Source: a virus. From it: a stretch of 21,836 nucleotides of DNA. The notes beneath the pieces were generated by a model that was not told the DNA's origin, made no database searches, and saw nothing but the letters and a program-made list of their open reading frames with translations. The stretch covers positions 1-21,836 of IMG/VR virus record IMGVR_UViG_3300022752_000443. The stretch is one strand, 5' to 3'. Position numbers and translations under genes: made by a program. Below, piece after piece: positions 5,783-12,298 of the stretch (position 1 is the stretch's first letter; each line of letters begins with the position of its first letter).

Positions 5783-5814
5783 TGCGCTGCTCTATCCGGC
5801 TGAGCTATTGGTGC
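5783..5814 (-). pseudogene. 5' half of a tRNA, cut off by the nuclease gene
   Basis: The sequence has a tRNA acceptor strand (GCACCAA), TA, a good D-arm (GCTC-AGCCGGATA-GAGC) and the first anticodon-stem strand (GCGCA), then runs into TATATATATG and the nuclease start. No matching 3' half ending TTGGTGC is found after the nuclease gene, so this is a remnant and not a split tRNA. Confidence 0.7.
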
Positions 5815-5818
5815 ATTG

Positions 5819-5900
5819 TGCCGCCCGTGGGAGTCGAACCCACAAGTCCTAGGACGTCGGAGTTTGAAACCGATGCGTATGCCAGTTCCGCCAGAGCGGC
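5819..5900 (-). tRNA. tRNA-Leu(CAA)
   Basis: Acceptor GCCGCTC/GGGCGGC, D-loop with GG, anticodon loop TTCAAAC (CAA), long variable arm (GTCCTAGGAC), T-loop TTCGACT. CCA not encoded. Confidence 0.93.
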
Positions 5901-5932
5901 ATGCAGTGTTTACCTTTTCAAAGAACAATTAG

Positions 5933-6014
5933 TGCCCCGAGCCAGACTCGAACTGGCATGTCTTTCGACGGAAAATTTTAAATTTTCTGCGGATACCGAT
6001 TTCGCCATCGGGGC
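5933..6014 (-). tRNA. tRNA-Leu(UAA)
   Basis: Acceptor GCCCCGA/TCGGGGC, AT-only upper anticodon stem GAAAA/TTTTC with loop TTTAAAA (UAA), long variable arm, T-arm GCCAG-TTCGAGT-CTGGC. CCA not encoded. Confidence 0.93.
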
Positions 6015-6020
6015 ATTGGT

Positions 6021-6044
6021 GCCGGAGATATCAGCCTCTCCGGC
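6021..6044 (-). repeat. GC-rich hairpin between gene and tRNA-Leu
   Basis: Perfect 8-bp stem GCCGGAGA/TCTCCGGC with an 8-base loop, between the stop at 6057 and the tRNA-Leu(UAA) 5' end. No U-tract, so a processing or stability hairpin is as likely as a terminator. Confidence 0.5.
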
Positions 6045-6056
6045 GGGGCTCCAAGT

Positions 6057-6326
6057 TCACTTTACCAGGCGTCCACGACCGCGTAGCTTGATCTCACGTA
6101 CCTGTGCGAAGTACGATGAGGTTCCATCTGGACGGCGGGCATTGATGTTGCTTGCGCAGCTCTGTGCCTGCTCACGAGTATAGAAGACCTCTGAATTATC
6201 AATTGTGTCCCAGATTCCACGCTGGCGACCTGAATAGGTGCGAGTGTTGAGGAATCGGCGGCTGTTTGCATCGCGAACGATGTATGCCGTGTAAAGCTTA
6301 CCTAGTGTTCGGTTGGTGTTTGTCAT
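6057..6326 (-). CDS. Unknown 89-aa basic protein
   Basis: Begins MTNTNRTLGKLYTAYIVRDA and ends VREIKLRGRGRLVK, with many Arg residues throughout. One beta-rich region (LYTAYIVRDANSRRFL) is followed by a helix (TREQAQSCASNINA). The basic C-terminus suggests nucleic-acid contact, but no family is recognised. The start at 6326 lies six bases after TAGTAT. The two Leu tRNAs downstream may be read from the same promoter. Confidence 0.75.
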   Translation of the reverse strand: MTNTNRTLGKLYTAYIVRDANSRRFLNTRTYSGRQRGIWDTIDNSEVFYTREQAQSCASNINARRPDGTSSYFAQVREIKLRGRGRLVK

Positions 6327-6362
6327 ATTGTTATACTACCACAAGGCTAGCTGATTTTACAC
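6327..6362 (-). promoter_or_regulatory. Leaderless promoter
   Basis: Box GTGTAAAAT, 24-base spacing, TAGTAT, AACAAT, ATG at 6326. Confidence 0.75.
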
Positions 6363-6366
6363 CGTC

Positions 6367-6660
6367 TCAATTCGCTTTTAGACTGGGCTCAACATGTTCT
6401 TGACAAACACCACACTTGCACGTACGAGAACCGGCATAAGGGGTTTCAGATCCAGAATTGAAGTTATAAACCGGTCCGTGGTGATCTTCTCCGTTGATTC
6501 GACGAAGTCCCGTCCACGAAATGAAGATATCCTCGTCAACTTCGACCCATGCACCTGACAGTTCGACTTGAAGAACCTTCGTGCCGATTGAGTCATCAAA
6601 GACTCGCTGCGTGGTGAGAAGAACAAGCTTTTCAACGTTCTTTTGTTCGTTCGTTTCCAT
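6367..6660 (-). CDS. Unknown 97-aa protein with Cys cluster
   Basis: From METNEQKNVEKLVLLTTQRV the protein is beta-rich (VLQVELSGAWVEVDEDIFIS) and ends with a CKCGVC cluster plus a nearby His (RTCKCGVCQEHVEP), a possible partial zinc site. The ATG at 6660 lies two bases after the stop of the preceding gene (TGA-AC-ATG), the same junction as at 2683, so I place the start there and not at the longer open frame. Translation is probably coupled. Function unknown. Confidence 0.7.
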   Translation of the reverse strand: METNEQKNVEKLVLLTTQRVFDDSIGTKVLQVELSGAWVEVDEDIFISWTGLRRINGEDHHGPVYNFNSGSETPYAGSRTCKCGVCQEHVEPSLKAN

Positions 6661-6662
6661 GT

Positions 6663-7067
6663 TCAATCCATTCCGATAGGTTTGAGACAATTTGGATCTG
6701 AGACCAGATACTTTGATCCGTTGTAAAAGATTGTTGCGTACAGTTTTGAGATGATTCTGCCTTTTGTTCCTAGACAATTTACGTTCGTTTGTCCAATATA
6801 AACAACTGGTTGTCCGATATTAACCGATGCATCTCCATACCGTCCACCTTGCCTCATGATTGGGTACGGATACAAACCGTCGCTCGATGGGAAGGCATTC
6901 ATTTCGTCGGTTACAAGACAAATTTGTCCAACGACAATCTGGGACCATGCATCCTTAAGTTCTTGGTCGACAATCTCTGGGGTGGGGAAGTATGCTGGCA
7001 TCTTGGCGATGTTACGTCGGGCAGGACCTTGGCCCGAACTCCACGTGACTTTCTTCTTAAGTGCCAT
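6663..7067 (-). CDS. Unknown 134-aa protein
   Basis: Begins MALKKKVTWSSGQGPARRNI. After a basic N-terminus it has a helix (EIVDQELKDAWSQI) and then a beta-rich Gly/Tyr/Asn-containing body (GLYPYPIMRQGGRYG, GQPVVYIGQTN, LYATIFYNGSKYLV). This composition is common in small beta-barrel proteins, but no family is clear. The start at 7067 is the first ATG. Unlike the other genes, it has about seven bases of leader between the predicted transcription start and the ATG. Confidence 0.75.
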   Translation of the reverse strand: MALKKKVTWSSGQGPARRNIAKMPAYFPTPEIVDQELKDAWSQIVVGQICLVTDEMNAFPSSDGLYPYPIMRQGGRYGDASVNIGQPVVYIGQTNVNCLGTKGRIISKLYATIFYNGSKYLVSDPNCLKPIGMD

Positions 7068-7110
7068 CGCCGATAGATATAATCTAACAAGTTTTCTTGT
7101 AACTTTACAC
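7068..7110 (-). promoter_or_regulatory. Same promoter class, short leader
   Basis: Box GTGTAAAGT, 24-base spacing, TAGATT, but 13 bases from the -10 to the ATG at 7067, so the mRNA would carry a leader of about 7 nt. Confidence 0.7.
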
Positions 7111-7719
7111 TGACTGAGGAGATTCTTTTCTTTTTAGTTTCCTCATCTTTATGTAAGCATCTAGGATCTTCTTCTTCACTTCTTCAGTCGCATTGCCCCA
7201 TTGCCATAAAACAGAATTTTCAGTTTCAACAAGCTGCTTTTGAAGATCCTTTGCAATCGATTCAAGTTTCAATACTGCACCCTCTGAAGCTTCAGGAATA
7301 TCGATGTTCAGCTCAACTGCAATTCGAAGGATCTCATCCACTGCACCATCTTCAACTGCTTTGCTGGCTTCAAGGTACAGTTTTGTCTTATGAGGATCGT
7401 TCTTTGTACGATCAGGATGAGTCATGCTGGCAATTGTCTTCCAGAGCTTCTTGATGTCTTCAGGTAATGGTTCACCCTTCGGCGCACTATCCACAGCCGC
7501 AGGTTCTTCAGAAGGAATACCATCTGCGCCCACAACAGACACGGTCGGGACAGGTTCTGGAATCTCGGGATCAGGTACGGGAGATCCGTCGGTCAATTCT
7601 GACAATGCTTGCAAGAATCCAGATTCAAGCTCTTGAATGGTTTCATTACGGTCCTCAATCTCCAACCTTAAGTGCTCGACCTTATGCTTCAAGCTCTTCC
7701 ACTTGCGCTTGCGGCTCAT
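7105..7719 (-). CDS. J-domain-like (HPD) coiled-coil protein
   Basis: A charged N-terminal coiled coil (about residues 8-43) is followed by a Pro-rich acidic linker. A segment resembling the end of a DnaJ domain comes next: LWKTIASMTHPDRTKND, then a helix (LYLEASKAVEDGAVDEIL). The His-Pro-Asp triplet is the motif by which J proteins stimulate Hsp70. A second basic helical region closes the protein. It might recruit the host DnaK; this is inferred from the motif only. The ATG at 7719 fits the six-base spacing to ATAAAT; the ATG at 7725 is the alternative. Confidence 0.65.
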   Translation of the reverse strand: MSRKRKWKSLKHKVEHLRLEIEDRNETIQELESGFLQALSELTDGSPVPDPEIPEPVPTVSVVGADGIPSEEPAAVDSAPKGEPLPEDIKKLWKTIASMTHPDRTKNDPHKTKLYLEASKAVEDGAVDEILRIAVELNIDIPEASEGAVLKLESIAKDLQKQLVETENSVLWQWGNATEEVKKKILDAYIKMRKLKRKESPQSV

Positions 7720-7780
7720 GATCATATTTATGCATCACACGAATTCTTTTAAATTCAAATGCATAAATTTATGTGATCAT
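7717..7780. repeat. AT-rich imperfect inverted repeat
   Basis: ATGATCA...TTTATGCAT (7718-7737) and ATGCATAAATTTATG...GATCAT (7759-7780) are inverted copies with a 4-base insertion in one arm. It spans the gap between the metallopeptidase stop and the J-domain gene start, so it may be a terminator, cruciform or operator. Confidence 0.5.
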
Positions 7781-7787
7781 TTTTGAA

Positions 7788-8354
7788 TTATCCTGGGCCA
7801 TCCTCCTGGAAGTTGGGATCACCAATTGCCCACTTCATGTAAGACTTTAACATGTATGCCTTGGTGGCAGAAAAACGTTCGTCATTTATTTCAATTCCAA
7901 GCTTCGAGGCTAACTTTCTACCTCTGTGCCACGCTTCAAATTCTTCTTCTACGACAGTGCATCGATGGATAAACTTTCTTCGCATATTAGGATCTGGGGT
8001 TAGATACCCATGCCTGAAGCGAAGCTCTGTCGTTTCTGCGTTGTTGTCGATCAACAAATGACCGCATTCGTGGATAAGAACGAACAATTGCTTTTCAGCA
8101 GTTTGTGTTGAGTTAACGTAAATCGTCTTCTCTGCGCCGACGTAGCCTCCTCCACACTTCCTGTTCGTAAATTCAACGTTAATCTTTTTTGATTCGCACC
8201 AATCGATCAATAGCTTTATACCATTGACAGCTGCTATTTCATCAGATAACTTTTTTGCTTGAATTGACTTACGCTCGGGTGACAACTTCTTCGCCACCCG
8301 AGCATACTTAGACCAAGCTTTATCTTCCCGCTTACGAGGGTCGAACTCGGCCAT
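7788..8354 (-). CDS. Zinc metallopeptidase-like protein (HECGH)
   Basis: A 188-residue protein with IHECGHLLI at residues 94-102, a classic HExxH zinc-binding helix, and an acidic helix VVEEEFEAW (134-142) well placed to give the third ligand. Size and layout recall small ImmA-like or phage-type metallopeptidases; the exact family is uncertain. The N-terminal 50 residues are basic and helical. The ATG at 8354 has GAGG six bases upstream and follows the MoxR stop by seven bases, so the two are one operon. It may act on host or phage proteins remodelled by the ATPase. Confidence 0.75.
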   Translation of the reverse strand: MAEFDPRKREDKAWSKYARVAKKLSPERKSIQAKKLSDEIAAVNGIKLLIDWCESKKINVEFTNRKCGGGYVGAEKTIYVNSTQTAEKQLFVLIHECGHLLIDNNAETTELRFRHGYLTPDPNMRRKFIHRCTVVEEEFEAWHRGRKLASKLGIEINDERFSATKAYMLKSYMKWAIGDPNFQEDGPG

Positions 8355-8361
8355 GACTACC

Positions 8362-9495
8362 TCACTTCGACTTGCCCTTCTTTGAAGAAGCCTTGACAGG
8401 CTGTACGGCCTTGTCGATGTCTGCCTTTGGCACACTCAAGGCTTCCAGGATTGCACCGACGCACCACTTGTGAATGCTCTTCGTAAGTTCGAGCTTCTCA
8501 ACTCCTGATGCCGTGAACTTTGACCATGCAGCGACTCGAAGCTCTGCAGGAAGATATTCCATAAAGTCCTTCAGGTTCTGACCTTGGGTGTCATTCACGG
8601 TCGTGACGTTCTTCAGGATGTAATCTGCAAGCTTATCGATGGCGATGTTGAGCTTCTCTTGACCAAGACGCTCAATCTTCTTCTTGACTTGAGGATACTG
8701 GTTAAGGATCTCCTCGCCAGTAACCTGTGCCTCGATCGTCTTAACATAGTCATGGAATGCGATCGTTGCCTCAGTACCGACATACCCCAAGCAGAGCGGG
8801 TAGAAGAGTGGATTGTCTGGCTGCTCGGCGATACCGGTCTGGACAAGTGCATTGCTGAGGCGTTCCCAGCTACGACGACTAGGGGACACAGCGCCTGGAT
8901 CTCCACCCTTAGGAGGATCGATCCACTTATCGTTTCCCGCGATGAACGTAATCACATTCTCATGGACCTTACCGGAATCCTTGGCCCATGCAATCCAATC
9001 CTCTACGTCCGGCGTCAGGTCGATAGCCCAAAATCGATCAAGAAGTGCAGGGTCCATCTCATTGACGGTATACGATCCACCAGTGTTGATGGCCGCAAAA
9101 ACGCGAGTCTGAGGATGAAGTTGCCACCCATTGAGCTCACGATCCAGAACAATCTGGAATGCAGCCTGCATGACCTCAGGGGTCGCACGATTCAGCTCAT
9201 CGAGGAAGAGACATACCGGCTTAACGCATGCCTCCTTGTACCATGAAGGAGGATTGAAACGAGTCACCTCACCATCCGTAGAGGGAAGACCAATCATGTC
9301 ACCTTCGGACATCTGAGACAGCCGCCGGTCGATGACTTCAAAGTTCTTCATTTCCTCATTTGATGCGATGATGCTGGCAACCTGCCGAACAACTTGACTC
9401 TTGCCGATGCCATGGTTTCCGCGGAGGAGAACCGACGTGGCACGAGGAAGAAGTGGAGCAACCTTCAGAAACGTTCGTACTTGCATCGTGGTCAT
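8362..9495 (-). CDS. MoxR-type AAA+ ATPase
   Basis: A 377-residue ATPase. Walker A is GNHGIGKS (26-33), Walker B VCLFLDE (94-100), sensor 1 AAINTGG (134-140), and the DPALLDRF segment carries the arginine finger (R154). The order and spacing are those of MoxR ATPases, which act as chaperones with VWA-domain partners. The tail is Lys/Ser-rich (KASSKKGKSK). The matching VWA/HExxH protein is at 12563-14029 on the other strand under the same promoter type. The leaderless ATG at 9495 is six bases after TAGGAT. First gene of an operon with the metallopeptidase. Confidence 0.92.
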   Translation of the reverse strand: MTTMQVRTFLKVAPLLPRATSVLLRGNHGIGKSQVVRQVASIIASNEEMKNFEVIDRRLSQMSEGDMIGLPSTDGEVTRFNPPSWYKEACVKPVCLFLDELNRATPEVMQAAFQIVLDRELNGWQLHPQTRVFAAINTGGSYTVNEMDPALLDRFWAIDLTPDVEDWIAWAKDSGKVHENVITFIAGNDKWIDPPKGGDPGAVSPSRRSWERLSNALVQTGIAEQPDNPLFYPLCLGYVGTEATIAFHDYVKTIEAQVTGEEILNQYPQVKKKIERLGQEKLNIAIDKLADYILKNVTTVNDTQGQNLKDFMEYLPAELRVAAWSKFTASGVEKLELTKSIHKWCVGAILEALSVPKADIDKAVQPVKASSKKGKSK

Positions 9496-9531
9496 GGTCT
9501 TATCCTATCCTGTTAATCAAACACTTTGCAC
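9496..9531 (-). promoter_or_regulatory. Leaderless promoter of the moxR-like operon
   Basis: GTGCAAAGT box, 24-base spacing, TAGGAT, AAGACC, ATG at 9495. Confidence 0.85.
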
Positions 9532-9544
9532 TATTGAAATCTTT

Positions 9545-9859
9545 TTATGAATCTTTCATTCCACCGTGAACTTCAATGACTGCAGCAACCAGTTCGACGG
9601 GGACATACGGATATACGGTGTCTGTCCAGTTCCCTGGCGATTCTGCATAATTCAAAAGGAGGGGCTCAACCCTACTGGGGAACCCGATCTCTACTGACCG
9701 CCATGGACCCATGTTGTTCTTGGGTTCGCAATAAACGAACTCATTGGCCTGGACAGACATGGCAAAACCATCGGCGCAGACAACAGGTGGGACCGGTCCC
9801 CCTACCCCTCTTCGCTGAGGATGCTTCAGATGGAGTTGGAGGGCTTCCAGATGGTTCAT
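9545..9859 (-). CDS. Conserved phage protein, 104 aa, unknown function
   Basis: Begins MNHLEALQLHLKHPQRRGVG. The segments VCADGFAMSVQANEFVYCEP, GPWRSVEIGFPSRVEP and VYPYVPVELVAAVIEVHGG resemble a short protein I recall from many actinobacteriophages, with no known role. The Gly at the VHGG end and the cysteine pair are typical. The ATG at 9859 overlaps the upstream stop by four bases (ATGA), so translation is coupled. Third gene of the operon starting at 10253. Confidence 0.8.
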   Translation of the reverse strand: MNHLEALQLHLKHPQRRGVGGPVPPVVCADGFAMSVQANEFVYCEPKNNMGPWRSVEIGFPSRVEPLLLNYAESPGNWTDTVYPYVPVELVAAVIEVHGGMKDS

Positions 9860-10041
9860 GACTCATGCTTAGGATCAGGATCCCAACCCAGTTCGTTCTG
9901 GGCCATCTTAAGCGCCGTATATGCTAGCATCAACTCGGATAACACTTTTGACTCTGGCTTGTAAAGATTAACGAGTTCTTCAGTGATAGTAAGCATACCA
10001 TTGATTCGATTGTATGCAGAGATGGTCCGATCTTTTGTCAC
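9856..10041 (-). CDS. Unknown 61-aa helical protein, GTG start
   Basis: From the GTG at 10041 the protein reads (M)TKDRTISAYNRINGMLTITE and continues as two amphipathic helices to DPDPKHES. The open frame runs further upstream to 10122, but that part overlaps the preceding gene. I choose the GTG because AGGAG lies seven bases upstream and the codon overlaps the preceding stop (GTGA), the same coupling used by the next gene. Function unknown. Confidence 0.75.
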   Translation of the reverse strand: MTKDRTISAYNRINGMLTITEELVNLYKPESKVLSELMLAYTALKMAQNELGWDPDPKHES

Positions 10042-10253
10042 GTCACGACTCCTTTCGATAGCTTGATTCCAGCGGTCTTGTACGCGGTCTTTGCGTCCTT
10101 CTCGGCGGCTGACGTGAGGCATAATCCGTCCACGTTGACCTGGACGATGAAGTAGGGCTTCTTACCACCGTTGTGCCGTTTCCGGCCACCGGTCACCTCG
10201 ACGAGTGAATTCGGATAAAGAGCTTGCGCCAACTGAATGACTTGCTTCTTCAT
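10038..10253 (-). CDS. Unknown 71-aa basic protein
   Basis: Begins MKKQVIQLAQALYPNSLVEV. It has an amphipathic helix, a very basic loop (GGRKRHNGGKKPYFIV), then strand and helix (AAEKDAKTAYKTAG), giving a small alpha-beta fold with a likely nucleic-acid-binding surface. No family recognised. The start at 10253 is leaderless (six bases after TATTAT). First gene of a three-gene operon with four-base overlaps. Confidence 0.75.
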   Translation of the reverse strand: MKKQVIQLAQALYPNSLVEVTGGRKRHNGGKKPYFIVQVNVDGLCLTSAAEKDAKTAYKTAGIKLSKGVVT

Positions 10254-10289
10254 GGTTCTATAATACCCTTTCTTGAAAGAACTTTACAC
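10254..10289 (-). promoter_or_regulatory. Leaderless promoter
   Basis: Box GTGTAAAGT, 24-base spacing, TATTAT, AGAACC, ATG at 10253. Confidence 0.85.
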
Positions 10290-10295
10290 TGGTCC

Positions 10296-10318
10296 GGTGA
10301 GATTGAAGTCATCTCACC
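10296..10318 (-). terminator. Hairpin after the 208-aa gene
   Basis: Stem GGTGAGAT/ATCTCACC (8 bp) with a 7-base loop, between the stop at 10337 and the next promoter box. No U-tract is present. Confidence 0.5.
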
Positions 10319-10336
10319 CACCGGAAAGTGGCTATA

Positions 10337-10963
10337 TCAGCCGTGAGTACCGGTCGATGCCTGCGCTACCTCGCAAACCTCAACATCTGAGGTAAAGCAA
10401 TAAGCATCTCGCTTGAAACCAGGAACTGACACGTAGCAACGAATCCGCTGCGCCTTGGTGACAGTACCAGTCATGCCAACAAACCGAGGATCACCACCAA
10501 TGATCCGAACAGCCTGACCAGCTTCGATCTTCTGACCGAGCGCACGTTCAGTCGCCTTGACACGATTGAAGTGCTGAAGGTGCAACGCAAGGGCTGTGAG
10601 CTGCTCAGCTGAGAAGTTCGTGGTTGCCTCATTGAACAGAAGCTGCGCTTGACCATTCAGCGATGGGAGCTTGCTTGCAGCACGATCGATCTTCTTCATG
10701 TGGGCAGGACCCTTGGGCTGAGAAGCCTTAGCCGCTCGACGTGCCTCACGATCTGCCTTCAGCTGCGCCTGACGCTGGGCACGTTCCGCGAGCTTGGCAG
10801 CCTTCTGCTCACTCGTCTGCTTCTGGCGTGGAACTGAAGTCGCAATCTCGACCGTGTCCGTCGAAGTACCTTCCTTCATTGCCTTGCGTGCCTTGGCTGC
10901 CGCAAGAGCCTTGTCGATGGCCGAGAGCTTCGTGTCGAGTGCCTGAATGTTCGTCGTATCCAT
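10337..10963 (-). CDS. 208-aa protein: charged coiled coil plus KOW-like domain
   Basis: Begins MDTTNIQALDTKLSAIDKAL. Residues 1-100 are Ala/Lys/Arg/Gln-rich helix, probably coiled coil and nucleic-acid binding. Residues about 149-197 (AGQAVRIIGGDPRFVGMTGT then VTKAQRIRCYVSV) have the G..V.I..G..F.G..G.V pattern of a KOW domain, which contacts RNA or RNA polymerase in NusG and L24 type proteins. Translation starts at the ATG at 10963, with AGGA about eight bases upstream. It has a leader of about 50 nt, so it is not leaderless. Confidence 0.75.
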   Translation of the reverse strand: MDTTNIQALDTKLSAIDKALAAAKARKAMKEGTSTDTVEIATSVPRQKQTSEQKAAKLAERAQRQAQLKADREARRAAKASQPKGPAHMKKIDRAASKLPSLNGQAQLLFNEATTNFSAEQLTALALHLQHFNRVKATERALGQKIEAGQAVRIIGGDPRFVGMTGTVTKAQRIRCYVSVPGFKRDAYCFTSDVEVCEVAQASTGTHG

Positions 10964-11216
10964 AGTTTTTTTCCTTTTCCTTTTCCGTTGGGTTGCGATC
11001 AAGATCGCGTTGATAAGATAACTTTAACTTGTCTTCCTCGAACTTTACACTGCTGAGTTGAATTTTTTTTTCGTTGTAGACTTTTACGTTGTTCGAATAA
11101 AACAGGATGCAAAAGCTTAAGAAAGTTCCGGCCGCCCCACAAGCAATCGGTATAACGTGCTCGCCTATGTAATCGTCGACCTTGTTAATCTTCCGAACCA
11201 GATCGTCTCTATCCAT
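10809..11216 (-). CDS. Small membrane protein with long out-of-frame overlap
   Basis: Begins MDRDDLVRKINKVDDYIGEH, then one transmembrane helix (VIPIACGAAGTFLSFCILFY) and a charged Lys/Glu-rich tail. The ATG lies one base after the preceding stop (TGA-C-ATG). The frame continues to 10809, so its last 51 codons overlap the start of the 208-aa gene in another frame, and the promoter of that gene lies inside it. The N-terminal part is convincing. The C-terminal overlap is low-complexity and may not matter. Confidence 0.6.
   Translation of the reverse strand: MDRDDLVRKINKVDDYIGEHVIPIACGAAGTFLSFCILFYSNNVKVYNEKKIQLSSVKFEEDKLKLSYQRDLDRNPTEKEKEKNYGYDEHSGTRHEALGHRQGSCGSQGTQGNEGRYFDGHGRDCDFSSTPEADE
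11021..11050 (-). promoter_or_regulatory. Promoter for the 208-aa gene, with leader
   Basis: Box GTGTAAAGT (from 11050), 24-base spacing, TAAAGT at 11021-11026. Predicted start near 11014 gives a leader of about 50 nt containing the inverted repeat GCGATCTTGATCGC and the ribosome site AAAAGGA. Confidence 0.6.
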
Positions 11217-11217
11217 G

Positions 11218-11451
11218 TCACAGGATCTTCGTGAATTCTGTCTTCGGCTGAAAACGAACCCACTCATCGTTGTGAAAGTACATGTCAGGCAATCCCTTGA
11301 AAACCGACGCAGGGACCCACCCAACCCCAGAAACCTGAACTTCACCTGTGAATCGAGGTCCACGAGCTTCTGGCTCTGGAACGGCAGGATACCGAGCATC
11401 AAACTCGTCCTGCGTCAATGTTCGAAACTTAACCTTTGAAAGCAAGTCCAT
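11218..11451 (-). CDS. Unknown 77-aa phage protein
   Basis: Begins MDLLSKVKFRTLTQDEFDAR. It has a Pro/Glu-rich segment (PAVPEPEARGPRF), then a beta-rich part (GEVQVSGVGWVPASVF) and an aromatic acidic stretch (DMYFHNDEWVRF). The start at 11451 lies six bases after TATATT; the frame is open for 12 more codons through the promoter, which I exclude. First gene of the leftward unit that leads into the small membrane protein. Function unknown. Confidence 0.75.
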   Translation of the reverse strand: MDLLSKVKFRTLTQDEFDARYPAVPEPEARGPRFTGEVQVSGVGWVPASVFKGLPDMYFHNDEWVRFQPKTEFTKIL

Positions 11452-11487
11452 GATCACAATATACCATGTCAACAGGAAACTTTGCAC
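11452..11487 (-). promoter_or_regulatory. Leaderless promoter, left half of divergent pair
   Basis: GTGCAAAGT box, 24-base spacing, TATATT, GTGATC, ATG at 11451. Its box is only 20 bases from the box of the rightward promoter at 11508. Confidence 0.85.
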
Positions 11488-11507
11488 CGAAAAAAAGAAA
11501 AAAAGCA

Positions 11508-11543
11508 GTGCAATGTTTCTCCATATTATGTTAGGATTGATTC
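11508..11543 (+). promoter_or_regulatory. Leaderless promoter, right half of divergent pair
   Basis: Box GTGCAATGT, 24-base spacing, TAGGAT, TGATTC, ATG at 11544. Shows that the motif follows the gene direction, not one genome strand. Confidence 0.85.
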
Positions 11544-12110
11544 ATGATCAACGATGACAACGGCCCGATCGTCAACGACGAGATGGACGAGATCTCTCGT
11601 GCTGCTGCAAAAGAAGCTGCCAAGGCAGCCAACAAGCCCATGATCGATCACCTCCCAGATGCAGTCGAAACCGATGAGATGGGTCTACCAACCCTTCTTG
11701 CAGAACCAGGAGACAAGATCATCATTGAACGCGTCGCGACGGTCCTCTCTCACAAGCCGTGGCTCGACACCAAGACCTATACGATCGAATCTATCGACGC
11801 AGCAACTGGCAATCTCGCTCTTTGGGATGATGACCTCCACCGATCGGCAACCAGCAACTTCGTACAAGGCATCAAGGTGGGATACCGATTCAAACTTCCC
11901 ACGTCCAAAGGACTCTGCATCGGTCATAAGAAACGCGGCCGGCCGAAGAAGAACCCAACTGGAATCCCTGAAGAACCAAAACCCGTTCTCCTCGGGCCAG
12001 ACGGCAAACCAGTCGCAAAACGACGAGGTCGTCCACCCGGAACGAAGAACCGATCCCGCGAAGTCATCATGGCAGAAAAGCGAGCAAAGCTGGAGAAGAA
12101 AAAGCGATGA
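11544..12110 (+). CDS. Two-AT-hook DNA-binding protein
   Basis: A 188-residue protein. Residues 1-35 are an Ala-rich acidic helix. Residues 50-120 are beta-rich, with a repeat-like strand pattern (GDKIIIERVATVL, TYTIESIDAATGNLALW). The C-terminus has two AT-hooks: KKRGRPKKN (RGRP at 131-134) and KRRGRPPGTKN (RGRP at 161-164), then a basic helix. AT-hooks bind the minor groove of AT-rich DNA, so it may bind phage DNA, host chromosome or promoters. Leaderless ATG at 11544. First gene of a rightward three-gene operon. Confidence 0.8.
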   Translation: MINDDNGPIVNDEMDEISRAAAKEAAKAANKPMIDHLPDAVETDEMGLPTLLAEPGDKIIIERVATVLSHKPWLDTKTYTIESIDAATGNLALWDDDLHRSATSNFVQGIKVGYRFKLPTSKGLCIGHKKRGRPKKNPTGIPEEPKPVLLGPDGKPVAKRRGRPPGTKNRSREVIMAEKRAKLEKKKR

Positions 12111-12298
12111 CATACGAAGACCTGATCCACATCGCCCGATTCCTGAGGCGATATGCAACCGCAGTTGAAACAAAACTCTACATCGACATGAAAACAGAAC
12201 ATGCTTTCAATGAGATCGAAGAAGCAAATAGACTTGCAGAACTTGTCGAAGACAAGGCGATGCGAATGGACACCATCTCACCAGCGGACCTAGGATGA
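12107..12298 (+). CDS. Unknown 63-aa helical protein
   Basis: Begins MTYEDLIHIARFLRRYATAV and is predicted helical throughout, with a basic first half and acidic second half (FNEIEEANRLAELVEDKAMR). The ATG overlaps the AT-hook stop by four bases (ATGA) and its own stop overlaps the next ATG in the same way, so the three genes are translationally coupled. No family recognised; it may be a partner of the AT-hook protein. Confidence 0.75.
   Translation: MTYEDLIHIARFLRRYATAVETKLYIDMKTEHAFNEIEEANRLAELVEDKAMRMDTISPADLG

Noticed and set aside
5593-6183. 196-codon rightward frame
   Set aside because: It runs antisense through the nuclease N-terminus, a tRNA remnant and two tRNA-Leu genes.
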